From assembly GCF_000364225.2 (NCBI RefSeq), contig NZ_AQFT02000001.1:1302001-1366000 (forward strand): a stretch of 64,000 nucleotides of DNA. Reading direction: 5' to 3'. This stretch comes from Eubacterium plexicaudatum ASF492. Its GTDB lineage: Bacteria > Bacillota > Clostridia > Lachnospirales > Lachnospiraceae. The translations under genes and the position numbers were made by a program. This document shows, piece after piece, positions 26,085 to 35,256 of this stretch; the stretch's first letter is position 1, and each line of letters opens with the position of its first letter. The notes beneath the pieces were generated by a model. It was not told the DNA's origin. It did no database searches and worked only from the letters and a program-made list of their open reading frames with translations.

Positions 26085-27413
26085 ATGCCAAAGATTACGA
26101 AAATGGAAGTGTATCCGGTGGCCGGAAAAGACAGTATGGAGCTGAATTTGAGCGGGGCGCATGCACCGTTTTTTACGAGAAATATTGTGATTCTGCATGC
26201 GGATAACGGTGAAACGGGAATCGGGGAAGTGCCGGGCGGAGAGAAGATTACCAATGCGTTAAAGGAATGCATCTCTATTGTGGAAGGTACGGATATTGCA
26301 CAGTATAAAAGCATGCTGTTAAAGGTAAAAGCGCATCTGGATGCGAAAGGAGAGAAAGATGTGCGTGGAAATCAGACATTTGATCTGCGTACAGGCGTGC
26401 ATGTCGTAACCGCGATTGAAGCGCCGTGCCTGGATCTGCTTGGTAAATATCTGGAAGTTCCGGTTTGCGAGCTGCTTGGCGACGGACAGCAGCGTGACAA
26501 AGTACGGATGCTTGGATATCTGTTTTTTGTCGGTGATCGAAAAAAAACCGATCTTCCATACGACGAAGAGCTGAATTCCGACTGTGAATGGTATCGCCTG
26601 CGCAACGAAGAAGCGCTGGATGCGGAAACGATTGTGGCAATGGCACGTGCAACAAAAGAAAAGTACGGATTTGCAGACTTTAAATTAAAAGGCGGCGTAT
26701 TAAAAGGCGACGAAGAGATGCATGTGATCCGTGAGATGAAAAAGGCGTTTCCGGATGCACGCATTGATCTGGACCCGAACGGCGGCTGGCTGCTGGAAGA
26801 AGCGGTAGAATATGTGAAAGGGATGCAGGGAATTTTGACGTATTGTGAAGATCCATGCGGAGCGGAAGGTGTGTATTCCGGTCGTGAAATTGTCAGTGAA
26901 TTCCGCAGAAGGACCGGATTTCCCACAGCGACAAATATGATTGCGACAGACTGGAGAGAAGTCGGGCATGCGTTGGAATCACAAGCCGTTGACATTATTT
27001 TGGCTGATCCGCATTTCTGGACGATGAGCGGATCGGTGCGGGTTGCACAGATGTGCCATGAGTTTGGGTATACATGGGGTTCCCATTCCAACAATCATTT
27101 TGATATTTCTCTGGCAATGTTTACACAGGTCGGAGCGGCGGTTCCTGGTACATACAATGCACTGGATACCCACTGGATCTGGCAGGAAGGCAGAGAACGT
27201 CTGACAAAGGAACCGCTTCGGATTGTAGACGGCTGTGTGGAGGTGCCGAAACGACCGGGCCTTGGTGCGGAAGCGGATATGGAACAGATTTTAAAGGCAC
27301 ATGAACTGTATCTGGAACGCTGTCTGGGCGGCAGAGATGATGCGGTCGGAATGCAGTATCTGATTCCGGGATGGAAATTTGACGCAAAAAAACCTTGTCT
27401 GGTGCGCCCATAA
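26085..27413 (+). CDS. gudD: Glucarate dehydratase
   Basis: Enolase-superfamily enzyme that dehydrates D-glucarate to 5-dehydro-4-deoxyglucarate, the first step of glucarate breakdown. The 442-aa protein matches the GudD subgroup: the KLKGG motif with the catalytic Lys, metal ligands in [10 protein letters not shown] and [16 protein letters not shown], and the catalytic His in [10 protein letters not shown]. The N-terminus ([12 protein letters not shown]) is also typical. Start ATG 26085 has GGGAGG upstream. It is the first gene opposite the LysR regulator and upstream of garR, a GntP permease, an aldolase-family gene and glycerate kinase, which complete the route. Confidence 0.93.
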   Translation: MPKITKMEVYPVAGKDSMELNLSGAHAPFFTRNIVILHADNGETGIGEVPGGEKITNALKECISIVEGTDIAQYKSMLLKVKAHLDAKGEKDVRGNQTFDLRTGVHVVTAIEAPCLDLLGKYLEVPVCELLGDGQQRDKVRMLGYLFFVGDRKKTDLPYDEELNSDCEWYRLRNEEALDAETIVAMARATKEKYGFADFKLKGGVLKGDEEMHVIREMKKAFPDARIDLDPNGGWLLEEAVEYVKGMQGILTYCEDPCGAEGVYSGREIVSEFRRRTGFPTATNMIATDWREVGHALESQAVDIILADPHFWTMSGSVRVAQMCHEFGYTWGSHSNNHFDISLAMFTQVGAAVPGTYNALDTHWIWQEGRERLTKEPLRIVDGCVEVPKRPGLGAEADMEQILKAHELYLERCLGGRDDAVGMQYLIPGWKFDAKKPCLVRP

Positions 27414-27542
27414 ATACAATTGGGTATTCAATACAAAAGAAATGAAAATATTTTGAAAAATTTGTAGAAAATGCTCAAATAATAGCTCCGATTAGCCGAT
27501 ATAGACGTACAACAGATTATTTGAAAACAGGAGATGAAGCGA

Positions 27543-28228
27543 ATGAATATTCTTGATATGATAAAACAGTTGTATGCGGTAGAACAACCGGATGGCTATG
27601 AACGGGACGATATGGAAAAAGTAAAACAGCTTTTTGGTGCGCTGCCGGTTGTACTGGAAGAGTTTTGGAGTACGGCCGGCCGTACGCAGCAGCTTCATGA
27701 TGTACAGGATCGCTGGATTCGGCCGCAGGACTTTCTAAAGGAAGACCGGCTGAAAAACAGTGCATATCTGATGCTGATCAATGAAAATCAGGGCTGCTGT
27801 CAGGCTGGAATTCGAAGAGACGATTTAATGCAGGCGGATCCGCCTGTGTATGTGACAATGGACCAAAAGAAGTGGACGCAATGTACCGGTACACTCAGTG
27901 AGTTTTTATGTGCGGCACTGGCTTATGAAGCGGTATTTGCATTTGCTTATCAGGCGGATGACTTTGTGCGCTGGCTTACCGAAGATGAGCTGAAAGTGAT
28001 TCGGTCCGGACTGGAAAAAAGGCGTATGAACTTCATGGCTGGATTGGTGTGGATATGAGCTTTTACAGTAACGCATATGACCATATGGTTGTAGTTATGG
28101 ATTGCGGCGATCTGGAAGTAATTTATGGAGCGGCCAGTGAAAAAGCGTATGAAAAACTGATGAAAATTATGGAAGGTCTGGGAGAATCCGGGAAAGAACC
28201 GGAATCTGTAGATAAGCTGACAGGCTGA
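27543..28228 (+). CDS. SUKH/SMI1-KNR4-like protein, frameshifted
   Basis: A protein of about 228 aa that resembles the SMI1/KNR4 (SUKH) superfamily, many of which are immunity proteins against polymorphic toxins. Suggestive parts are ALPVVLEEFWSTAGRT near residue 30, DRWIRPQDF and YLMLINENQGCCQAGI. The first frame (27543-28058) stops early; adding one A to the A6 run at 28015-28020 gives GLEKKAYELHGWIGVDMSFY and continues to the TGA at 28226-28228. Start ATG 27543 is 9 nt after CAGGAG. No toxin gene is nearby, and the gene interrupts the glucarate cluster. The family call is moderate; I cannot assign a function. Confidence 0.6.
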
Positions 28229-28242
28229 CTTGTATGAAAATA

Positions 28243-28296
28243 CAGGGCTTTTATTCGTGTGGAGATGACTCCCGCACGGATGGAGCCCTTTTTTTG
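28243..28296 (+). terminator. Terminator after the SUKH-like gene
   Basis: AGGGCT (28243-28248) pairs with AGCCCT (28284-28289), enclosing an inner hairpin, and a T7 tract follows. In the rest of the gap to garR (28297-28550) I see only an 8-bp inverted repeat, TGTGAAAT at 28331 and ATTTCACA at 28380, and AT-rich DNA likely to hold the garR promoter. Confidence 0.7.
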
Positions 28297-28550
28297 TTGC
28301 CATATAACATAACAGGAGTATTGTAAAATCTGTGAAATGTTGCACTGGTTTAGTATCGTACTGCTTGAAATTTCACAAAATGAAAGAAATGAAATAATAT
28401 ATTTAATAAAAAGAAAGATAATGCATATAAAACTAAAATAAATTTATTTTTCGTCATCTATTTCCATAGTAAAATTGCCTTTATTTCAATATAATAACGT
28501 TGAACGATACGAAATACAACTTCTAAATAAAAATCAAGGAGGAAACAAAA

Positions 28551-29444
28551 ATGAAGGTTGGATTTGTTGGATTAGGCATTATGGGAAAGCCAATGAGCAA
28601 AAATCTCGTAAAGGCAGGTTATGAACTGGTTGTCTGTGACTTTAACGAGGCAGCGGTAGCGGAATTAACGGCATTAGGCGCTAAAGGTGCTGCAAATGGT
28701 GCACAGGTGGCTGACGAATGTGAAGTGATTATTACGATGGTGCCGAATTCTCCGCATGTACGTGCAGCGGTATTTGGCGAAGGTGGGATTGCTGAGACGG
28801 CAAAACCTGGTACGGTGCTTATTGACATGAGTTCGATTGATCCGGTTGAAAGCAAAAAGATCGGTGCAAAACTTGCGGAAAAAGGCATTGACATGCTGGA
28901 TGCACCGGTATCCGGTGGGGAACCAAAAGCAATTGACGGAACACTTTCCGTTATGGTTGGCGGAAAGAAAGAACTGTTTGACAAATATTATGACTTATTA
29001 ATGGTAATGGCCGGTTCGGTCGTATATGTCGGCGAGCTTGGTTCCGGAAATGTGGCAAAACTGGCAAATCAGATTGTGGTAGCGGTAAATATCGCAGCCG
29101 TTTCCGAAGCGCTGACGTTTGCAAAAAAAGCCGGTACGGATCCGGAACTTGTATATCAGGCAATCCGCGGCGGCCTGGCAGGATCTACGGTCATGGACGC
29201 AAAAGCTCCTATGATGTTAGAAGGAAATTACAATCCGGGCTTTCGGATCGAACTGCATATCAAAGATTTGACAAACGCATTGAATGCGGCGCATGCCATT
29301 AATTCACCGGTACCGTTAACCGCGCAGCTGATGGAAGTGATGCAGTTTTTAAAAGCGGAAGGATGCGAAAAAGAAGATCATGACAGTATTGTGAAATACT
29401 ATGAAAAGATTTCCGGTACAAGCATTGTGAAAGAACGGTGTTAA
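28551..29444 (+). CDS. garR: 2-hydroxy-3-oxopropionate (tartronate semialdehyde) reductase
   Basis: NAD(P)H-dependent reductase that turns tartronate semialdehyde into D-glycerate. The 297-aa protein belongs to the beta-hydroxyacid dehydrogenase family: the dinucleotide loop GFVGLGIMGKPMSKNL, the substrate-binding DAPVSGGEPKA, the catalytic Lys in GSGNVAKLANQIVVAV, and KDLTNALNAA near the end. A very good AGGAGG site precedes ATG 28551. It lies between gudD and the permease/aldolase/kinase genes, which fits step three of glucarate catabolism. The stop codon overlaps the left end of a short repeat element. Confidence 0.92.
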   Translation: MKVGFVGLGIMGKPMSKNLVKAGYELVVCDFNEAAVAELTALGAKGAANGAQVADECEVIITMVPNSPHVRAAVFGEGGIAETAKPGTVLIDMSSIDPVESKKIGAKLAEKGIDMLDAPVSGGEPKAIDGTLSVMVGGKKELFDKYYDLLMVMAGSVVYVGELGSGNVAKLANQIVVAVNIAAVSEALTFAKKAGTDPELVYQAIRGGLAGSTVMDAKAPMMLEGNYNPGFRIELHIKDLTNALNAAHAINSPVPLTAQLMEVMQFLKAEGCEKEDHDSIVKYYEKISGTSIVKERC

Positions 29445-29583
29445 TGTTCACTCCACAGCTGAACACTTGCTGTTTTGCTGGGGCCAATACAGAATCGCTG
29501 CCAGGAATCCGGCATTTTGCCGCAGGCAAACTTCCAATATGCCGGATTCTGTTGCTGTGAGCACCGCAGGTGTGAACAGTAAC
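29440..29583. repeat. Short inverted-repeat element related to the 13.5 kb palindrome
   Basis: The ends GTTAATGTTCACTCC (29440-29454) and the complement of 29569-29583 (GTTACTGTTCACACC) match at 13 of 15 bases. The same terminal sequence bounds the 313-bp element at 13506-13818. Inside is a perfect 11-bp stem, GAATCCGGCAT (29505-29515) with ATGCCGGATTC (29539-29549). The left end supplies the stop codon of garR. It may also act as a transcriptional attenuator between garR and the permease gene. Confidence 0.65.
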
Positions 29584-29663
29584 AGAACGGTAAGACGCAG
29601 CACAATCCGGATTATTTGTAGTTGAAAGAGGGGACTTTTGTGTAATATAATGAGGTGAGAAAA

Positions 29664-31064
29664 ATGAGTGAATCTACACGTATGCTGTTCGGACTGATTG
29701 TTGGTATTGCCTTTATGGTTGTTCTTGTGTCTAAGACCAAAGTGCATACTTTTATCGCGCTGATGATTGCGTCAGGTATTACAGGGATCATCGGCGGTAT
29801 GCCGTTTGTAAACGTGACGGCAGAAGACGGTACGACAATAACCGGTCTGGTTACGGCAATTCAGGACGGATTTGGAAATACGTTAAAAAGTACGGGGATT
29901 ATTATCGGACTGGGCGTTATGATGGGCGGAATATTGGAAAAATCAGGCGCCGCGGAGAAAATGGCGTATTCGTTTATCAAAGCCGTTGGTAAGAAAAAAG
30001 AAGAATGGGCGCTGGCAATTACCGGATGGTTTATTGCAATTCCGGTATTTGCAGACTCTGCCATTGTTATTTTTGCACCGCTTTGCAAGGCCATTTCCAA
30101 GGTGACCGGAAAATCACTGATTGGCCTTGCGCTTGCAATGGCAGCCGGGCTGCAGCTGACACACAGTCTGGTGCCGCCGACGCCGGGACCTACGACAGCA
30201 GCCAGCATGCTTGGCGCGGATGTGGGGCAGATGATTATCTGTGGTTCGTTGGTGTCAATTCCAATGCTGATTGCTGCGGTATTTTATTGTCAGAGCATTG
30301 GAAAGAAAATCTATCAGATTCCGACGGATGACGGCGGATTTGAACGAAAAGAATTTAAGCAGGAATACATAAAGTCGATGGAAGAACTGGATCGGATGAT
30401 CGGGCAGAAAAAGCTGCCGGGACTCGGTGTTTCCGTAGCACCGATTCTTGTTCCGCTGATCCTGATCCTGGGGAACACGATTATGGGAATGATGGGAAAA
30501 AATGTTTCCATACTGGCATTTATTGGTTCCCCGATCGTTGCGCTTTCGATTGGCACGTTGATTGCTATCTATGGACTGATGGCAAAAGAACTGACAAAAG
30601 AGGTGCTTCATGTAATGGATGATGCCATTAAAAGTACCGGCATTATCATGCTGATTACAGGTGCGGGCGGTTCTCTTGGCAATGTGATTAAAGTAAGCGG
30701 TGTTGGAGACACGCTTGGTGAGGTTGTTATGAAGATGCCGCTTCCGGCAATTTTAATTCCGTTTATTATTGCGGCGTTAATGCGTATTGCGCTTGGCTCT
30801 GCAACGGTAGCCATTACGACGGCGGCATCGTTATCTGCTTCTTTGATGGGTGCGATCTCCGTCAGTCCGCTTTTGATGGCCGTTTCCTGTTGTGTTGGAG
30901 CGATTTCCTTTTCTTATTTTAATGACAGTGGTTTTTGGGTATGGAACGGTATGTTTGGCGTGACCGAACTGAAAGATCAGGTTCGGTGTAAGACGGCAGT
31001 CTCTATGATTATGGCAGGTTTGGGAATTATCGAACTGCTTGTTCTGACGATGTTCATTCATTAA
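29664..31064 (+). CDS. GntP-family permease
   Basis: A 466-aa integral membrane protein of the GntP gluconate:H+ symporter family, with about 12 hydrophobic segments. Conserved parts include FIAIPVFADSAIVIFAPLCK, the LTHSLVPPTPGPTTAA loop and SCCVGAISFSYFNDSGFWVW near the C-terminus. From its place between garR and the aldolase gene I infer that it imports glucarate or a related sugar acid. Start ATG 29664 is placed by GAGGTGAG 6 nt upstream. The family is certain; the substrate is inferred. Confidence 0.9.
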   Translation: MSESTRMLFGLIVGIAFMVVLVSKTKVHTFIALMIASGITGIIGGMPFVNVTAEDGTTITGLVTAIQDGFGNTLKSTGIIIGLGVMMGGILEKSGAAEKMAYSFIKAVGKKKEEWALAITGWFIAIPVFADSAIVIFAPLCKAISKVTGKSLIGLALAMAAGLQLTHSLVPPTPGPTTAASMLGADVGQMIICGSLVSIPMLIAAVFYCQSIGKKIYQIPTDDGGFERKEFKQEYIKSMEELDRMIGQKKLPGLGVSVAPILVPLILILGNTIMGMMGKNVSILAFIGSPIVALSIGTLIAIYGLMAKELTKEVLHVMDDAIKSTGIIMLITGAGGSLGNVIKVSGVGDTLGEVVMKMPLPAILIPFIIAALMRIALGSATVAITTAASLSASLMGAISVSPLLMAVSCCVGAISFSYFNDSGFWVWNGMFGVTELKDQVRCKTAVSMIMAGLGIIELLVLTMFIH

Positions 31065-31095
31065 AATACAGCAAGGAAGCAAGGGAGGTAATCAG

Positions 31096-31995
31096 GTGAA
31101 TACAGAATATATCAAAGGTGTCATCGTTCCGATTGTTACACCGATCGATGCGGAAGAACGGATAGACGAACGGAAAACAAGGGAGCATGTGGACTATGTG
31201 ATCGAAGGCGGTATGCACGGCATACTGATCTTTGGAAGCAATGGGGAATTTTACATGGTTGAAGAAGACGAAATGGAGCGCGGACTTGCCATTATGGTAG
31301 ACCAGGCAGCGGGCAGAGTTCCGGTTTATTTCGGAATCGGTGCTATCCGTACGAAAAAATGTATCCGTCTGGCAAAAATGGCGGCAGCAAACGGGGCGGC
31401 AGGTATTTCCATCCTCCAGCCAATGTTTTTAAAACCTACCGAAGAAGAACTGTTCCGGCATTTTCAGGCGATTGCCGAAGCCGTTGCGGATGTGCCGGTG
31501 CTGCTATATAATAATCCGGGCAGAGTCGGATATACAATGTCCGCAAATCTGGTAGAGCGTCTTGCGCATGAAGTGGAAAATATTGTCGGCATGAAAGATA
31601 CGAGCGGGGACATTACACAGACGGCAGAGTTTATACGCAGGACAAGAGACGTTGGATTTAAAGTGTTTGGCGGCAAAGATACGCTATTGTACGCTTCGCT
31701 GTGTCATGGCGCTGTCGGCGGTGTTTGCACGTCGGGCAACTTTATGCCGGAGCTGATTGCAGATGTTTATAATAAATATATACAGGGAGATATGGCGGGG
31801 TCGCTGGAAGCGCAGTTTAAGCTTAATCCGGTGCGGCTTTCGATGGATGGCGCAAGTTTCCCGGTAGCTTCCAAAGATATGGCCAATCTGCGGGGCAGAC
31901 AGGTCGGATTGCCGTATGCGCCAAGTCTGACAACACCACAGGGTCCGGTACTTGACCGGATACGGACGGAAATGCGGCAAGCCGGATTAATCTGA
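31096..31995 (+). CDS. DHDPS-family aldolase/dehydratase, probable 5-dehydro-4-deoxyglucarate aldolase
   Basis: A 299-aa class I (Schiff-base) enzyme of the dihydrodipicolinate synthase/N-acetylneuraminate lyase family. The Schiff-base Lys is in NIVGMKDTSGD, the catalytic Tyr in VLLYNNPGRVGYT, and FGSNGEFYMV is the phosphate/carboxylate-binding loop. The GTG start at 31096 is set by GGGAGG 7 nt upstream. Between a sugar-acid permease and glycerate kinase, with GudD and GarR present and no class II GarL aldolase, it most likely splits 5-dehydro-4-deoxyglucarate into pyruvate and tartronate semialdehyde. The alternative is the decarboxylating dehydratase of the same family, but then GarR and the kinase would have no role. 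Confidence 0.8.
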   Translation: MNTEYIKGVIVPIVTPIDAEERIDERKTREHVDYVIEGGMHGILIFGSNGEFYMVEEDEMERGLAIMVDQAAGRVPVYFGIGAIRTKKCIRLAKMAAANGAAGISILQPMFLKPTEEELFRHFQAIAEAVADVPVLLYNNPGRVGYTMSANLVERLAHEVENIVGMKDTSGDITQTAEFIRRTRDVGFKVFGGKDTLLYASLCHGAVGGVCTSGNFMPELIADVYNKYIQGDMAGSLEAQFKLNPVRLSMDGASFPVASKDMANLRGRQVGLPYAPSLTTPQGPVLDRIRTEMRQAGLI

Positions 31996-32034
31996 GGCAA
32001 AAAGCAATACGCACAGCGGTAAGGAGTGAGGAAA

Positions 32035-33273
32035 ATGAGATCGTTAAGGGAAGACGCGGATTTTATTATCGCGCAGGCAATACAAAAAGTTCTGCCTGAC
32101 CAGGCGGTAAAACAGGCATTGCGGGACAGGGAATTTGACAGTGGGAAGATTTATGTGGTATCTGCAGGAAAAGCAGCGTGGCAGATGGCGGACGCGGCGG
32201 CAGATACGTTAGGCAGCAAAATCGAACGCGGTGTCGTTATAACAAAGTATGAACATGTAAAGGGTGACATTGCACGGATGGACTGTTATGAAGCAGGGCA
32301 TCCGGTACCGGACGAAAATTCTTTTATTGCGACGCAGGCCGCACTTTCGCTTGTCAAAGGACTGAAAAAAGAAGATACGGTGCTGTTTCTGCTTTCCGGC
32401 GGAGGCTCTGCGTTGTTTGAACAGCCGCTTGTAACAGGCGAAGAACTTGCGGACATCACAAAGCAGCTGCTGTCGTGCGGGGCGGATATTGTGGAAATGA
32501 ATACGATACGCAAAAGGCTGTCCGGTGTGAAAGGCGGGAAGTTTGCAAAATGGTGTGAACCGGCACATGTATATGCCATTGTACTAAGTGACATCCTTGG
32601 CGATCCTTTGGACATGATTGCGTCCGGACCGGCTTATCCGGATACTTCGACGTGTGAAACGGCACGGTCGATCGTCAGAAAATATCAGCTCAAACTCAGT
32701 GCACAGGCGAAAAAATGTCTGGATACGGAAACGCCAAAAGAGCTGTCTAATGTAGAGACGCAGATTACCGGAAGTGTGAAAAATCTGTGCCTTGCGGCAG
32801 CACAGGCGTGCGAAGCGCTTGGCTATGAGACGCTGATTCTGACAGACCGGCTGACGTGTGAGGCAAGCCAGGCAGGTTCGTTTCTGGCATCTATTGCAAA
32901 AACACATGCCGGATGCAAAAAGCGCATGGCTTTTATTGCAGGAGGGGAAACCGTCGTACATCTGACCGGATCAGGGAAAGGCGGACGCAATCAGGAACTG
33001 GCTCTGGCGGCAGCGTCCGGTATTGCAGGACTTACGGGGGCAGCGGTATTCAGCGTAGGCAGCGATGGTACCGACGGGCCGACGGATGCGGCAGGCGGTT
33101 ATTGTGACTGGCAGACAAAAGAAAAATTATCGGAACAGGGAATAGACATTTATGAGGTGTTACAGCGCAACGATGCGTATCATGCACTGCAAAAATGTGA
33201 CGGACTGCTCGTGACAGGGGCGACCGGTACAAATGTAAATGATGTTGCGGTATTGCTGCTGGACGGCGAATAA
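32035..33273 (+). CDS. Glycerate 2-kinase, MOFRL family
   Basis: A 412-aa type II glycerate kinase (GckA/TtuD-like) that phosphorylates D-glycerate to 2-phosphoglycerate, delivering the pathway to glycolysis. It has the N-terminal DUF4147 domain with KIYVVSAGKAAWQMADAA, EAGHPVPDEN and FLLSGGGSALFE, and the C-terminal MOFRL domain with FIAGGETVVHLTGSGKGGRN and SVGSDGTDGPTDAAGG. The ATG at 32035 is 8 nt after AAGGAG. It is the last gene of the glucarate cluster; 5 nt after its stop begins the 50-bp repeat that carries the next promoter. Confidence 0.93.
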   Translation: MRSLREDADFIIAQAIQKVLPDQAVKQALRDREFDSGKIYVVSAGKAAWQMADAAADTLGSKIERGVVITKYEHVKGDIARMDCYEAGHPVPDENSFIATQAALSLVKGLKKEDTVLFLLSGGGSALFEQPLVTGEELADITKQLLSCGADIVEMNTIRKRLSGVKGGKFAKWCEPAHVYAIVLSDILGDPLDMIASGPAYPDTSTCETARSIVRKYQLKLSAQAKKCLDTETPKELSNVETQITGSVKNLCLAAAQACEALGYETLILTDRLTCEASQAGSFLASIAKTHAGCKKRMAFIAGGETVVHLTGSGKGGRNQELALAAASGIAGLTGAAVFSVGSDGTDGPTDAAGGYCDWQTKEKLSEQGIDIYEVLQRNDAYHALQKCDGLLVTGATGTNVNDVAVLLLDGE

Positions 33274-33277
33274 AAAT

Positions 33278-33327
33278 ATTGGTTGCGCAATCGGTCAAAA
33301 AGAGCTATACTCAAATAAGATTTACAG
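33278..33327 (+). promoter_or_regulatory. Promoter-containing 50-bp repeat, left copy
   Basis: A predicted promoter with TTGCGC (33283-33288), 17 nt and TATACT (33306-33311). The -35 lies inside the palindrome TTGCGCAA, a likely operator. The same 50 bp recur at 48719-48768 with two mismatches. It drives the sigma-54-like regulator gene, which may therefore control itself. Confidence 0.75.
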
Positions 33328-33355
33328 ATTGTAACGGAGCGGAGACATAGAAAAA

Positions 33356-35245
33356 ATGGCAAAAATACACGTGCTTGTTCCGAATCAGGAACTGGCAGAT
33401 TATGCGCTGCAGATTATTGCGGAAGAAAAAATGGATTCCTGCCGGGTGGAAGTTATAAGGACCAGCCATGCCGTGCAGGCGGCGCGAGACGCGATCGGAG
33501 AAGGGGCGAATGTTATTGTGGCACGTGGCCTGCAGGCGGATTTTATCCGCGAGTATACGAAGGTGCCTCTTGTCAATATTTCTATGACCGGACAGGAAGT
33601 CGGCCTGCTGGTGGAAGAAGCCAGACAGTTGACGGGAAAAGAACATCCGGTTCTGGCATTTGTCGGTCATTATACGATGTTTCCGGATTCCAGCTATATG
33701 AATGAGATTTTTCATGCGACGCTATTGTTTTATACTTACGAAGACCGCAATCGGATAGAAACAATCGTACAAAAGGCGGCATTGGAACATCCGGATGTGA
33801 TGATCGGCGGGGAGAGGGTTTTAAAATGTCTGCAGCAGTATCCGGATATTCTTCCGCTGTTTTTGCGGACAAGGGAAGATTCCCTGCGCAAGGCATTGCA
33901 TGTTGCACGCAGAATGGTATATACTTCTCAGGTGGAAAAGGAAAATAACGCACAGTTTTTTACTGTTTTGGAGACGGTATATAACGGTGTTTTCAAAGTA
34001 GATACGAATAAAAATGTGACGGCTGCAAATCATGCGGCGGCATGGATATTAAATCGTACCGAAGCGTCGTTTATCGGTAAAAATATGTATGAAGTTATGC
34101 CGCAGCTGGAAGAACGATATCTGGACAAGGTGCTGCAGGGTGAACGTGAAATTATTACGACAACCATGCTGATCGGCAGAGAATCTTATATGGTATCCGT
34201 CGCGCCGATTGCTTATGACGGAGGCATTACGGGCGCGATTCTTTCCATGCATAAAATTCCTACCGGAAGCAGGAAACATCAGGATCTGTTTGAAGATAAC
34301 CTGCTGTTTGGCTATCTGAGTATGGGCGACTTTTGCAAGATTGAGACAAAATCCGAACAGATGAAAAGATGTATGGAACTGGCAAGAATGTATGCGCTTT
34401 CTTCTTCACCTGTCATTATTTATGGGGAAACAGGGACGGAAAAAGAAGTCTTTGCACAGGGCATACATAATAATGGCTATTTGAAAAACAGCCATTATTT
34501 AACGGTCAACTGCAGTGGAATGTCGGAAGAGCAGCAGATTGCGGTGCTGTTTGGCGAGGGGCAGGAGAAGCAGAAAAAAGCGGCGCTGGAACAGGCCGCT
34601 TTTGGCACATTGTTGATACGGGATATTGACGAGCTCTGTCTGCGCTGTCAGTATCGTCTGATGCGGGTCATGCGGTATAAGGTATTTATGAAGACCGATA
34701 TTGAAGAAGTTCCATCCATAGAAGTTCGAATTATTGCAACTGCACGCGAAGAGCTGGCGCAAAAGGTTCGAAACGGGCAATTTCGGGAAGATTTATATTA
34801 TCTGCTGAACGCGTTTGCGATTCATTTGCCGCCGCTGAGGGAGCGCAGGGAAGATATTCCAGGTATGGTGCAGAATTATTTCCGGCAGTATAATAAAAAA
34901 TATTCCAAGCGTGTCAGTCTGACCAAAGGAGGTATGGAAGCTTTGTGCGGTGCGCGCTGGGATGGAAATGCACTGCAGCTGGAGCGGTTCTGTGAGCGTC
35001 TGGTGCTGACTGCCCATAAGCGGAATATGGATGAAGTATACATTCGGGAACTGCTGCTGGAATTGTATCCTAAAATTGAAACACACGGTGGTATTCCAAG
35101 TGTCGTTATATATGAGCCGCCCGAAAAAGAAGAAATTGTACGGGCGCTTGCACAATGCAAAGGGAACCGGCAGAAAACAGCGCAGCTGCTTGACATTAGT
35201 ACGGCGACGCTCTGGCGGAAAATGAAAAAATATGGAATTGAGTGA
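33356..35245 (+). CDS. PrpR_N/PAS/AAA+/Fis regulator with degenerate sigma-54 activator domain
   Basis: A 629-aa regulator built like a sigma-54 enhancer-binding protein. Residues 1-200 form a PrpR_N sensor domain (NVIVARGLQADFI, FVGHYTMFPDSSYM). Residues about 200-310 are PAS-like (LETVYNGVFKVDTNKNVTA). The AAA+ domain follows and a Fis helix-turn-helix ends it (GNRQKTAQLLDISTATLWRK). The AAA+ core is decayed: the P-loop reads GETGTEKE, the GAFTGA loop is missing (LFGEGQEKQKKAALEQ), and the Walker B reads LLIRDID instead of LFLDEIG. It probably cannot activate sigma-54 and may act as a plain DNA-binding regulator. Its own promoter is sigma-70-like and shares sequence with that of the DUF362 gene. 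Confidence 0.85.
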   Translation: MAKIHVLVPNQELADYALQIIAEEKMDSCRVEVIRTSHAVQAARDAIGEGANVIVARGLQADFIREYTKVPLVNISMTGQEVGLLVEEARQLTGKEHPVLAFVGHYTMFPDSSYMNEIFHATLLFYTYEDRNRIETIVQKAALEHPDVMIGGERVLKCLQQYPDILPLFLRTREDSLRKALHVARRMVYTSQVEKENNAQFFTVLETVYNGVFKVDTNKNVTAANHAAAWILNRTEASFIGKNMYEVMPQLEERYLDKVLQGEREIITTTMLIGRESYMVSVAPIAYDGGITGAILSMHKIPTGSRKHQDLFEDNLLFGYLSMGDFCKIETKSEQMKRCMELARMYALSSSPVIIYGETGTEKEVFAQGIHNNGYLKNSHYLTVNCSGMSEEQQIAVLFGEGQEKQKKAALEQAAFGTLLIRDIDELCLRCQYRLMRVMRYKVFMKTDIEEVPSIEVRIIATAREELAQKVRNGQFREDLYYLLNAFAIHLPPLRERREDIPGMVQNYFRQYNKKYSKRVSLTKGGMEALCGARWDGNALQLERFCERLVLTAHKRNMDEVYIRELLLELYPKIETHGGIPSVVIYEPPEKEEIVRALAQCKGNRQKTAQLLDISTATLWRKMKKYGIE

Positions 35246-35256
35246 TAAATAAGACC

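Noticed and set aside
33278..33327. A sigma-54 (-24/-12) promoter for the EBP-like gene
   Set aside because: There is no GG-N10-GC pair with proper flanks; a 17-nt-spaced TTGCGC/TATACT fits sigma-70 better.
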